Shown here: piece after piece, positions 11,796 through 20,665 of the stretch | Layout: each line of letters opens with the position of its first letter | Numbering within the stretch: the first letter of the stretch is position 1 | From: Cololabis saira | Taxonomy: Eukaryota > Chordata > Actinopteri > Beloniformes > Belonidae | Assembly (NCBI RefSeq): GCF_033807715.1 | Contig: NC_084599.1 | Coordinates: forward strand, 32,836,160 to 32,900,159 | Direction of reading: 5' to 3' | DNA: 64,000 nucleotides | Position numbers and translations under genes: made by a program | The notes under the pieces: generated by a model | What the model was told of the DNA's origin: nothing | What the model saw: the letters and a program-made list of their open reading frames with translations, nothing else | Database searches by the model: none

Positions 11796-12719
11796 ATTTA
11801 TTTATCTATGTTATTTTCTTTTTTTCTGTATCTTTCAGGTTATGGCCCGCCTGGCCAAGGCCCTTGATGTACTCCAGTCTGACAGAATGGCCTACGCTGG
11901 AGTTTTGATGCCAGCAATCTCAGTTCTCCTTGAGAGGATGGAGCATATGAAGAATGAGACCGGCCTACATCACTGTAAGCCCTTGGTGGATGCCGTCATC
12001 AAAGGGGTGAAGCAGAGGTTTGGTTACATTTTTCAAGACCCCAGGGTTGCTCAAAGCTTCTGCAACTCATCCCAAATTCAGATTGGCCTACATCCCCACT
12101 GAAACGAAAACTGGTGTCGTGTCAGACCTTAATGCAGAAGTAAACCTGCTTCAAACTCAATCTCCACGTGATCAAATGCAGGATGAGAACCAGAATGATG
12201 ACAAAGATGAAGTCACTGAATACTTCCAATCCTTGAGAACAAAGAGTTCTAAATGAACTTGACAGCTACTTGCAATCAATTGAAACCAACCTCTGTTCCA
12301 AAATCTGCCAATGATGAGGAAGAACTGTGTGAAGTACAACACAGGAGTCCCTGCTAGTGCAGCTTGTGAACGACTCTTTAGTGTAGGGAAAGACATTTTC
12401 AGACCAAAGAGGAACCGCTTCTCTGATGAAAATTTTGAAAAGCTTCTGTTGTGTCATGTTTTTTGTGGTGATTACGGTATGTAAATGTTGGTCTTATTGA
12501 ATTTAATTGAACTGATCTGATATGTTTGTTTCGCCGTTTCATGGATCACTAGATAGGAATGACTTGGAATGAAGTAAGTTTGATGTTTAAAAAAAAAAAA
12601 GCTTTGCTGTAGTTAAGCTATTTTTGTCATTTTATTGTAGCTGCATGCACTTATAACAAGATGATCGCATGATGGTGTCTTTTTAAAAGTAGCTTTCTTG
12701 TATAAAGGGACTGTTGTGT

Positions 12720-12900
12720 TGGGCTTTCTAATTTCTAATTTCTAGCATTGGCATAGCAGCACCTGTGTCCAACTGGACTCACAGCAGTCTGACCAGCAAA
12801 ATTCCAGCTGTACCCTCATATGTGATTTTGTGCTTGTGTTGTTCTCTCAGATGTAAGTCACTTTGGATAAAAGCGTTTGCTAAATGACAGTAGTAGTAGT
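12720..12900 (+). repeat. Fish SINE/LINE-like 3' end
   Basis: It ends with TCACTTTGGATAAAAGCG and TTTGCTAAATGACAG followed by (TAG)n. This is the very common fish retroposon tail motif, in + orientation. No RNA polymerase III promoter could be defined, so the class is uncertain. Confidence 0.6.
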
Positions 12901-12911
12901 AGTAGTCATCA

Positions 12912-14103
12912 TCATCGGCGGTCACTCGTGGTCGAGTATGACTGTCCTCCTTCCTGGTCCTTGTGGGTCTTCAGGTGGGCGTAGAGGCCGATCCTGGACC
13001 CAATTACTCTGGTGCAGTGTGGACAGGGGAAAGTCCACACTGTTCTGGGTTGGGCCTGTTTGGTGGAGGCTCTCTCCTTTCTGCGTCTGCGCTTGTCTTG
13101 TGCAGCATGGTGGAGGTCGTCGTTATATTGTGCAGCACCCTCACGGACAAGGTTTCTCCAGGTCGTCCTGTCTGTTGCCTTGTCTTCCCAGGATTTAAGG
13201 TTTATGTGACACTTCTTCAGGTTTGCCTTTATGTTGTCCTTGAACCTCTTCTTTTGACCTCCCGGCGCCCGTTTCCCTTCGGCAAGCTGGGAATAAAGGA
13301 CTTGTTATGGGAGGCGAGAGTCAGGCATTTGGACTACATGACCAGTCCATCTAAGCTGGTTTTGGGCAATGGTGGCAGTGATGGTGGGCAGGCCAGCCTC
13401 CTCCAGGACGCTGGTATTGGTGCGTCGGTCCTCCCAGTTGATCCTGAGGATTTTCCGGAGGCATCGCTGATGGTAGGTTTCGAGTGCCTTTAAGTGCCTG
13501 CTGTAGGTGGTCCAGGCTTCTGACCCATACAGAAGGGTGGGGAGCACCACAGCTTTGTAGACCAGGATTTTGGTCTTTCCTTGGAGGTCGCGATTCTCGA
13601 AGACTCGCTTCCTTAGCCTTGAAAAGGCCCCACTGGCACAGCCGAGGCGATGATTAATTTCGTCATCAATGATGGCTTTAGATGACAGGAGGCTGCCGAG
13701 ATATGGGAAGTGATCCACATTTTCCAGTCGGACGTTGTCAATTGAGATGTTTGGGGGGAGGACAGGTGCACTGCTGCTTGGTGGTGGTTGGTGGAGGATT
13801 TGTGTCTTTTTTATATTGATGGCTAGGCCAAGCTGTTTGTATGCCTTTGCGAAGGCAGAGAGAATACACTGTAGGTCCTCTTCCGAGAGGGCTACAAGGG
13901 CATTATCGTCCGCATACTGCAGCTCCATGATGGATATGGTGGTGGTCAGACCTTTAGCCCTGAATCTATTGATGTTAAGGAGTTGGCCGTCGGTTCTGTA
14001 CATGATTTTGACTCCCTGGGGCAGATGCATGCTTGCGAGGTGGAGGATAGCAGCAACAAAGATGGAGAATAGTGTTGGAGCGATAACGTACATAGCTGTC
14101 ACG
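12912..14103 (-). pseudogene. LINE reverse transcriptase C-terminal half with zinc finger
   Basis: The minus-strand frame begins within the reverse transcriptase at VIAPTLFSIF and contains the catalytic YADD-type box (ELQYADDNALVALS) and the thumb and linker motifs (FPYLGSLLSS, LPTLLYGSEAWT, LRWTGHVVQMPDSRLP). A single TAA (13305-13307) interrupts it, where a lysine codon would be expected. The same frame then continues through GGQKKRFKDNIKANLKKC and DRTTWRNLVREGAAQY to a C2H2 finger (C-x2-C-x12-H-x3-H at about 12960-13025) and a stop at 12912. It is about 397 codons with one nonsense change, so it is a fairly young, 5'-truncated non-LTR element. The finger-bearing C-terminus is typical of some fish LINE clades, but I do not assign the clade. 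The tail of GAT/ACT triplets merges with the neighbouring retroposon tail. Confidence 0.85.
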
Positions 14104-15716
14104 TTTTGGATTAAAAAATACGGGAAATTTTCCACTGCTGGCCCGACTGAGGTCCAGTATCGTACATTTTAAGATAAATTTACGAGAAATCCAAAATAAC
14201 TCCCTTTCAACCACTTACAAACCAAGCGCGGCGTCAGGAGTGGGCCAGACGGGCCTGGGCCCACCCACTTTTATTACTGGCCCACTCTAAATGACTGACA
14301 GAATTTCTAATTTAAAATTATTCTAATTATTAAAATTAACATTTGAATAGACAATAAAGACTAAAACGTAATGTTATGAGGCGCCAGGCGGATGGTGGGC
14401 AGATGGTGGATTTAAAACTGATGCTATATAGCTACAGATAAACATGGCACAACAGACGTCGCTTTTCAAGTTCGTTAAAAGACTTCGAACAGAAGCGTCA
14501 GAGTCCTCGACTGCCTCTATGTCCTCATCACAAGTGTCTCCAGTGCTGCAGCAATGTGTTAACAAAACCTAAATAATATTGTCTAACTGCTGGAATGATT
14601 TTCAAACTAATCTACGTTTTGTGAGATTATAGCCTACTATTGATGGATGCTGGTGCTATTTGCATGATTTGTGGTTCATTTTTTGGTTAGTGAGGTGTGC
14701 TGTTAACCATTTGTTACCTTATACTACTAAGCCTACTGGTTTTCTTGTGTTTGAGATATTTTATTAAGAAGGTCAAACGTGAATGAAATGTATCACTGAC
14801 AAAGAGTTGGAAATAAATACGCCAACTGTAATTAAAGCATTTGGCTTTTCATGCATTTTTATTCAGGACCGGACCCTCCGGGTCCGTCAGATCAGTGAAT
14901 AACTAACACACACACACACACACACGCAAAAATAATCACTTTTTCTCTATGACTATCTCATTCATTCGTTTCACTGAGATTTTAAGTCTATTTAGTAAAT
15001 ACCATTCTATTTGAATGACATTAACTTTTAACCGGAGAGAGAGCTGCACACTGTGCTGTCAAAGCTCTTCACAACTGCTCGTGTCTCAACATTAACGGTG
15101 TTTGCTTTCATGCACTACAGTACATAGACAATCAGGTTGGGCAGGAATAATTTTCAGCTCTATGTTTTCTTGACTGTTAGTGTTAACTTCTGTAATTAAA
15201 GCCCACCCAAAATTACGTTGGCCCACCCAGAATTGACATCCTGGCGACGCGTCTGTTACAAACTACAATTACGTGCTCAGAATCTGATAGGCCGACCTTT
15301 GTTGACACTGAGATGCTTTGGACATTCATATGTATGTAATTCCTATAATAAAGTCTAAATGAAAATACAAAAGGGATTTAAAGCACATTTATTTATTTTA
15401 AATATTTTCAGTTTATAGCCTATACACATTGATTGTCTTTGCTGTCGCTTTTTTTGGGCAGAAATGTCTTCTCTCTCGTTACATCCATCCATCTCTGATT
15501 TGTTCACGTTGTTGCCACTAACCTCGCGAGAACAGGCTACAGCAGGTGGCAGAACTACAGGCTACAGCGAGGCTAGTGACAATTCAGTTTGCAGTTTAAA
15601 AATTATTATATTATAAAGCGGGAAATTTACGGGGAAATACTAATACGAGAGGACGGAGGGAAAGAGGGGTAAAATACGGTAGTTTCCCGACCAAAACGGG
15701 AGACTTGACAGGTATG
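14091..15716. mobile_element. Inverted-repeat DNA element truncating the LINE
   Basis: The left end is CATAGCTGTCACGTTTTGG and the right end, reverse complemented, is CATACCTGTCAAGTCTCCCG. Both are followed by GGGAAA and TACGG blocks. This family of terminal repeats is common in fish genomes. A hAT element (14223-15255) is nested inside. I could not find an unambiguous target duplication. Confidence 0.5.
14223..15255 (+). mobile_element. hAT element with residual first exon
   Basis: The terminal repeats CAAGCGCGGCGTCAGGA and CAGACGCGTCGCCAGGA (right end reverse complemented) match at 13 of 17 positions. An exact 8-bp duplication, TTACAAAC, lies at 14215-14222 and 15256-15263. Sub-terminal TGGGCCCACCCA-type motifs are present at both ends. 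At about 14442 a short frame starts MAQQTSLFKFVKRLRTEASE and ends after 42 codons. It resembles the N-terminus of TTF-finger hAT transposases that begin with a 'LF.F' motif, but the rest is deleted. The element is therefore non-autonomous, 1033 bp long. Confidence 0.82.
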
Positions 15717-16837
15717 GTAGTGGTACTTTATATATTTACTTAAACAGCTTCTCTTGATTTTTATATTCAAGAAATAATGTTGAAGTTTTCTAGTGTAAAC
15801 GCTAAGCGAACAGTTTTTCTTAAAAGTGACCTATTATGGCATCTAATACCTATTTTAAACAGGCCTTGAATGTCTTAAAAACAAGCTTTTGATTTTTTTT
15901 GCTAAATAAATTAGAAATTCAGCCTCTGAGCCATGTCTTTATCATCACATTCTCTAACCTCATTATCTATGCGGGATTCTGAGGGGGCGGGGAGGCTATG
16001 ATAATGAGGCACTGTGCTGATTGGCTGCCTGAATGACAGATTTTTTTTCTTCTTATTGAACACAATAAAACAACAGAACAGTAATTAAACAACTTCTCGT
16101 AAGGATGATAGTATACTTAGTAGACATAATATGAGATGCTGTCAAATATAGAGCTATATAGAAAAAACAATTAACTATATATTGAGATAAAAGACAAACA
16201 GGGGTTTTTATGAAGTGCAAACTATAAAAGTATCACAGTATTTAAAATCAGGCAAACAAAAGTGCCAAAAAGAAGAGCAAGGACTGAGGCATGCATCAAA
16301 AAAGCAGAAAACAAGATATATTGTCACAAATCTTTTTAGCCATTTTGTTGGAGTCTATTTTTCTTAGGGATAAGAAGAATCATTTAAAATCATTTAAAAA
16401 CCAATCAAAGGAGGGTTTGCTATTCTTCCACTTACTACAATGAATATGATATTTACCCATGAGAATAACTATATTTATTATTTCAGATACTTCAAGTTAT
16501 CTATATAGAAAAAAAATATGAGAGATATCAAAGACTTGTATGTCCTCTATTCTAAGTAGTAACCAGTTTCTCGGCCCGGCGGAGTTGTTGTTGTTGTTCC
16601 GGTGTTCTGCCAATCCTTGCTACCCGCCGAGAAATGCTACTTTGTGGTTCTGCGCATGCGCACAGTCGATTTTCAAAGTTTGATTGCCACGCCCATCATT
16701 TCTTGCACAATGTAAAATTGATAATATGGGATGTTGAGTATTTGATCCTTCATATAAATATAACTTCATAAGATGCTCAATATTCCTAATTTTAACACAG
16801 GGAGAAGATGCTCTTCCTGTTAGAGTTCTCATAAATG

Positions 16838-17608
16838 ATATTCTCATAATATTACGACTTTATTCTCATAATATTACGAGTTTATTCTCATAATATTACG
16901 AGTTTATTCTCGTAATGTTACGACTTTATTCTCGTAATATTACGAGTTTATTTTCGTAATTTTATGACTTTATTCTCATAATATTACGACTTTATTTTAT
17001 TACGACTTTATTCTCGTAATATTACGACTTTATTCTCATAATATTACGACTTTATTCTCATAAATTACGACTTTATTCTTGTAATGTTACGACTTTATTC
17101 TCGTAATGTTACGACTTTATTCTCGTAATATTACGACTTTATTCTCATAATATTACGACTTTATTCTCATACTATTACGACTTTATTCTATTACGACTTT
17201 ATTCTCGCAACATTATGACTTTTTTTTCGTAATTTTACGACTTTATTCTCATAATATTACGACTTTATTTTATTACAACTTTGTTCTTGTAATATTACAA
17301 CTTTATTCTCATAATATTACGACTTTATTCTCATAATATTATGACTTTATTCTATTACGACTTTATTCTCGCAACATTATGACTTTATTTTCGTAATTTT
17401 ACGACTTTATTCTCATAATATTACGACTTTATTTTATTACAACTTTATTCTCGTAATATTATGACTTTATTCTCATAATATTACGACTTTATTCTCATAA
17501 TATTATGACTTTATTCTATTACGACTTTATTCTTGCAACATTATGACTTTATTTTCGTAATTTTACAACTTTATTCTAATAATATTACTACTTTATTCTC
17601 GTAATTTC
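16838..17608. repeat. ATTACGACTTTATTCTCAT minisatellite
   Basis: About 35 tandem copies of a unit of about 21 bp, variants of TTATTCTCGTAATATTACGAC. CG is retained in many units and replaced by CA or TG in others, as expected from methyl-CpG decay. It ends beside TTGGCCCTAATACTCCG. Confidence 0.96.
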
Positions 17609-17648
17609 CAATTATTTTTTTTGGTCTTAGTTTGGCCCTAATACTCCG

Positions 17649-18104
17649 TGTCATTACCCGATGTGAGTTGCTACACGATTTGAGTCACACATGCGCAGTC
17701 GCGTCCATGCGCCACTTTTCGCTGTGCATTTCAGCAGGAAATCAGTCAGTGGAGAAGTAGAGAGTGTTGTCATTACCCGGTTATTGATTAAAATTAGCGA
17801 CTTTCATTTTTTCCATCAGCTCCATGCCTACATGGAATCCGGAAAGTTTCATCCCAGTTTGGGAAAAGCTGACAAATGGAAGAGTACTCGTTCTATGAGT
17901 AATTACATCTTGAAAGGTAATTTGGCTATCATGCTTAGCTATGCTTGCTAAAAATAATATACATTTTTTTTGCATCAATACCCTTATATAGCATAACATT
18001 CCCTGTTTGACACGACTGCGCATGTGTGACTCAAATCTTTTTTTTTTTTTTTTTTTTCCTCTGTGTGACTCAAATCGGGTAGCGGCTCACATCGGGTAAT
18101 GACA
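17649..18104. mobile_element. Inverted-repeat element near lrp8 promoter
   Basis: The ends TGTCATTACCCGATGTGAG and its near-perfect complement continue for about 50 bp (CGATTTGAGTCACACATGCGCAGT on the left). On the right they are interrupted by a 20-base T-run at about 18038-18058. CTCCG is duplicated at 17644-17648 and 18105-18109, and removing the element joins AATACTCCG to TCGTAG. Inside, at about 17832, a small exon-like frame starts MESGKFHPSLGKADKW and ends at a possible GTAATT donor. I do not recognise the superfamily. Confidence 0.72.
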
Positions 18105-18139
18105 CTCCGTCGTAGTTTTTCATAATAGTTCCCCTTTAA

Positions 18140-18433
18140 AAAAAAAACAAAAAAAAAAACTAAACAAAAAAGAACCAATTACAGAAGGCAAGCGAACCAG
18201 AAGCGTGAGTCAGCAGTTTTCGCAGAGCCGCGTGTGAGATCGGGAGCGCGCCCCGCCCACCGAGCCGCCGCGTCACGCATTCAAACCTCGGCCAGCGATC
18301 CCGGCTGGTCGCTCTCACACACTGCCGAGCGGAGGCAGCGAGAGGACCGAGCACAGAGCACAGCGCTGCCGACAGGCTGGACATCGTTCCGTGGCTCCCC
18401 CCGCGCACAGACCCCACTCCCGGGATCTTAACC
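18140..18433 (+). promoter_or_regulatory. lrp8: lrp8 promoter and 5'UTR, CpG-rich
   Basis: This GC- and CpG-rich stretch directly precedes the signal-peptide exon and contrasts with the AT-rich repeats to its left. It contains a GC box (CCCCGCCC at 18251) and an NF-E2/MARE-like TGAGTCAGCA (18206-18215). No TATA box is seen. The transcription start cannot be fixed from sequence. The start codon context is AACCATGT. Confidence 0.6.
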
Positions 18434-18503
18434 ATGTGGACCGAAGCCGGGAAGAAGCTTCTGCTTTTACATTTGCTGCTCGCGGAGCTCCGCTGCAATG
18501 AAG
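18434..18503 (+). CDS. lrp8: LDL-receptor-family gene, exon 1 (signal peptide)
   Basis: The ATG at 18434 opens MWTEAGKKLLLLHLLLAELR, then CNE, and the exon ends in phase 1 at a GTAATA donor (18504). The sequence is a typical cleavable signal peptide: a short basic n-region (GKK), a leucine-rich hydrophobic core, and a small polar cleavage region. Joined to 19545 it forms a glycine codon across the junction and leads directly into an LDLR class A repeat, the layout of LDLR, VLDLR and LRP8. The GC-rich 5'UTR upstream supports a first exon. The protein would be a type I membrane receptor for apolipoprotein E and reelin-type ligands if the lrp8 assignment holds. Alternatives are vldlr or another LA-repeat receptor. 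The exon is real at high confidence; the name is less sure. Confidence 0.72.
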
Positions 18504-18539
18504 GTAATAAGGCTCTTGTTTGGCGGATGGTCGGGGGGA

Positions 18540-18625
18540 ATCGACGCAGAGCCTACGCTGTAGGCTACGGCGTAGGCTATGCGTAGGCTCTGCGTTGGTG
18601 TAACGCGGAAGCATAAATCAGCCTT
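18540..18625 (-). mobile_element. Palindromic MITE fragment (GCAGAGCCTACG family)
   Basis: The arms GCAGAGCCTACG (18546-18557) and CGTAGGCTCTGC (18582-18593) enclose GTAGGCTACGGCGTAG. The right end GTAACGCGGAAGCATAAATC followed by AGCCTT is the family terminus also seen near 28800, 29090, 39025 and 45340. The left terminus is missing. It sits 36 bp downstream of the exon 1 splice donor. Confidence 0.75.
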
Positions 18626-19263
18626 GATACGGCTGAAAACATCACAGGTGGGAAGAGGTGACAATGAGGAAGAAAGGATCGCACACATGCAGCTGCAGCT
18701 GATGTCTGGCTGGGAAACAGCGGTGTGATCACAAAGAGCTGGCTTCATAATTGCACGCTGATGCTTTTTCCAGTTGCAGTTCAATAACCATTAAACACAT
18801 CTATCCGCCTGTGCAGATTGTTCGTGTTTAAGTGGTGGTAAGGCGGTCTCTGTCGCACTGATGGCAACCCACAGAAACAACGTGTTTGCATGTTGTAATA
18901 TTGATCCAAGTTACTGTAACTGTTTAGAAACACCTACACAACAACTCCCACTCTCAAAGCCTTGTTTTTACTCTAAAAAACAACCAACCAACCATTTCTT
19001 TGAATAGATCAGGTAACTTCTTGATTTCCTGAGATTATAGTTTCACCCTTAAAGTGACCCACAGTGTTTAAGTGTCCACCTTGAGTGTAATTGTTTCCTT
19101 CTGTTATTCACATTCTTTTTTTTGTGATCAATGTTTTTATTTATTTTTCATGATTTTTTTCAACTATGGCATCCACAATGATGCTAAACAAACATTAACA
19201 GATATTCTCACCCCCTTCCAAACCGATTAAAACAATTGATCATAAAGAAAAACAGAAAAAAAG

Positions 19264-19375
19264 ATAATAGAATCAGAATCAGAAAGGGGGTTTATTGCCA
19301 AGTTTGTCAACACACACAAGGAATTTGTTGTGGTGATTGATGCAATACAGTAAGAATTAAAAAAAAAAAATATAT
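19264..19375. repeat. Dispersed fish repeat (TTTATTGCCAAGT type)
   Basis: The sequence GAATCAGAATCAGAAAGGG, then TTTATTGCCAAG and ACACAAGGAATTTG, is a recurring dispersed motif in fish genomes. It is followed by an A-run and a short (TA)n. The class was not determined. Confidence 0.5.
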
Positions 19376-19544
19376 ATATATATGGAGATAAACTGAGAGA
19401 TAGAATAAAGGACAAAATAAAACAAAGGCAAAACATAATAATATCAAAAACTGGACAAGGATTTATTCACATTCTCTCTGATGTGTTTTATTCTGCTAAA
19501 CCAGGAGAAACCATTCACGGTCTGCTTTCCTTTTGACAACACAG

Positions 19545-19670
19545 GAACTCATACTGAGTCGGAGTGTGAAACTGGGCAGTTTCAGTGCAAGAACGGCCGA
19601 TGCATCCCCACCCTCTGGAGATGTGATGATGACGACGACTGCACGGACAACAGCGACGAGGAGAACTGTC
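19545..19670 (+). CDS. lrp8: LDL-receptor-family gene, exon 2 (first LA repeat)
   Basis: This is a 126-bp, phase 1-1 exon between a TTGACAACACAG acceptor and a GTAAGT donor. It encodes one LDLR class A repeat. The six cysteines fall in [35 protein letters not shown] order, with the calcium-binding acidic residues and the SDE signature complete. The repeat binds ligand in the receptor ectodomain. Among family members, the run DDDDDC and the lack of glycine in 'RCDxDDDC' are closer to LRP8 repeat 1 (remembered as RCDEDDDC) than to VLDLR (KCDGDEDC) or LDLR. One symmetrical exon per LA repeat is usual for this family. The next repeats were not found before 64000. Confidence 0.8.
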
Positions 19671-20170
19671 GTAAGTGTCCCCCAGTCTGCTACAATGGGA
19701 GTTATTGTCAAAACAAAGGATTTAAGTTGACATACTTATCTCTACGAAGCGTGTGCCATATTCAGCTGATTACATGAACTCTTGAATGAACTCAGGCTGA
19801 CGATAATCTTCTAATCATTTTGCTTTGGGACCCCTTGTAATCCCACTTTGGGTTTCTGCAGACGTGAGTACAGAAATCCTGGATCAGAGTCACATGGCCC
19901 CTGGGATTTTTTTGTGAATACTTACCTAGTTTCACACCATTTGGGATTGCTGTCGGGGTAGAATCCTGCTGTACAATGCCCTGATGCTTTGAGTGAATGG
20001 GAAGACAGCTTCACAGATTGTGTCGTGTCTGAAACTTAAGTGTTCAAAAGCTGTTCGGTGCAGTTTTCTCGCTTTGGCTCATCACTGTCTGGCTGCTTTT
20101 TTTGTGTTTCTCGCCTCTACCTCTGTAGACAGATTGTTTGTTTGAAACTGGACTTCACCATCCAGATTTG

Positions 20171-20174
<4 letters not shown>

Positions 20175-20266
<92 letters not shown>

Positions 20267-20288
20267 ACATACATACATACATACATAC
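20175..20288. repeat. (TA)n and (CATA)n compound microsatellite
   Basis: About 42 TA units, then a short GT run, then ACAT tetranucleotides. The Tyr-Ile frames on both strands are repeat products. Confidence 0.97.
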
Positions 20289-20379
20289 ACACACATATAA
20301 CACATGCATAACGATTCAGCGTGTTTCACCAAAGTGTTCAAAAAAAAAAGAGCCATAATAGATACTTTAATGACATTGA

Positions 20380-20665
20380 AGGGACGATCAGCTGGGTAAT
20401 CGCGGCGTGATCATTAATTTGTCATAGTTGTAATTGTGAGAACGGTTGGATTAGTGGCCAATTGATTCATGGCTGGGGAGCAGCGTGCTAAGCACATGAT
20501 TCTGTCATCTCTGGCCGCGACGCCGAGCTCCCCGCAGGAATGTCACGACAATTACAATCACGTCTCATTGACTTAAGAGATTCATCGGGATTATTGGACA
20601 TTTAGTGGGCACCACTTGATGAGCGGAGGAATTAGAGTTTAATGAGCTCGCCTTCGCTCTAACAG
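20380..20665. promoter_or_regulatory. Candidate conserved noncoding element
   Basis: This non-repetitive, moderate-GC block contains many homeodomain-like cores (GATCATTAATTTG, GTAATTGTGA, CAATTGATTC, GACAATTACAATCACG, GTTTAATGAGC) and no open frame of note. It lies 0.7 kb after exon 2. This is suggestive only; conservation cannot be tested here. Confidence 0.3.

Larger units (their letters stand above)
10005..12484 (+). pseudogene. hAT-superfamily transposase pseudogene
   Basis: Ordered hAT blocks are readable across several frames. They include NPTITQERFDKLILNFI (about 10010); NRSFFGVTIHWM followed by YDILAEILEHVHRDF (about 10260-10410), the strand carrying the first catalytic aspartate region; CTCHTLNLVA (about 10622); and KCQALWNKQQRS (about 10722). 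Then come LDETCEKLQIPRFKTAKLNF (about 11520) and MARLAKALDVLQSDR (about 11842). The C-terminal dimerisation motif TGVPASAACERLFSVGKDIF lies at about 12341-12400 and ends at a stop at 12482-12484. Frameshifts and stops occur throughout, and a hAT MITE is inserted at 10814-11432. The protein would have been about 600-700 residues when intact. It is inactive, and being about 6 kb upstream it has no evident link to lrp8. Confidence 0.82.
15824..18135 (-). mobile_element. TTAA-target element (copy 1), with nested insertions
   Basis: The left end is AAGTGACCTATTATG and the right end is CATAATAGTTCCCCT, each flanked by TTAA (15820-15823, 18136-18139). The 15830-16035 block is the reverse complement of the right-hand region of the copies at 35515-36740 and 55323-55707, with the same 'ATTGGCT' and 'TGATAATGAGGC' block. 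The interior carries an unidentified AT-rich insert (about 16040-16555), a long minisatellite (16838-17608) and a nested inverted-repeat element (17649-18104). A TTAA target suggests the piggyBac or Kolobok superfamilies. It is probably non-autonomous. Its right end is about 300 bp upstream of the lrp8 start codon. Confidence 0.75.
18504..19544 (+). other. lrp8: lrp8 intron 1
   Basis: A 1041-bp intron with a GTAATA donor and a TTGACAACACAG acceptor. It contains a palindromic MITE fragment just after the donor (18540-18625) and a dispersed repeat (19264-19345). Confidence 0.6.

Noticed and set aside
13735..14172. + strand frames over the LINE
   Set aside because: They are antisense shadows of the reverse-transcriptase frame.
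20040..20356. Tyr-Ile repeat frames on both strands
   Set aside because: Produced by the (TA)n microsatellite.
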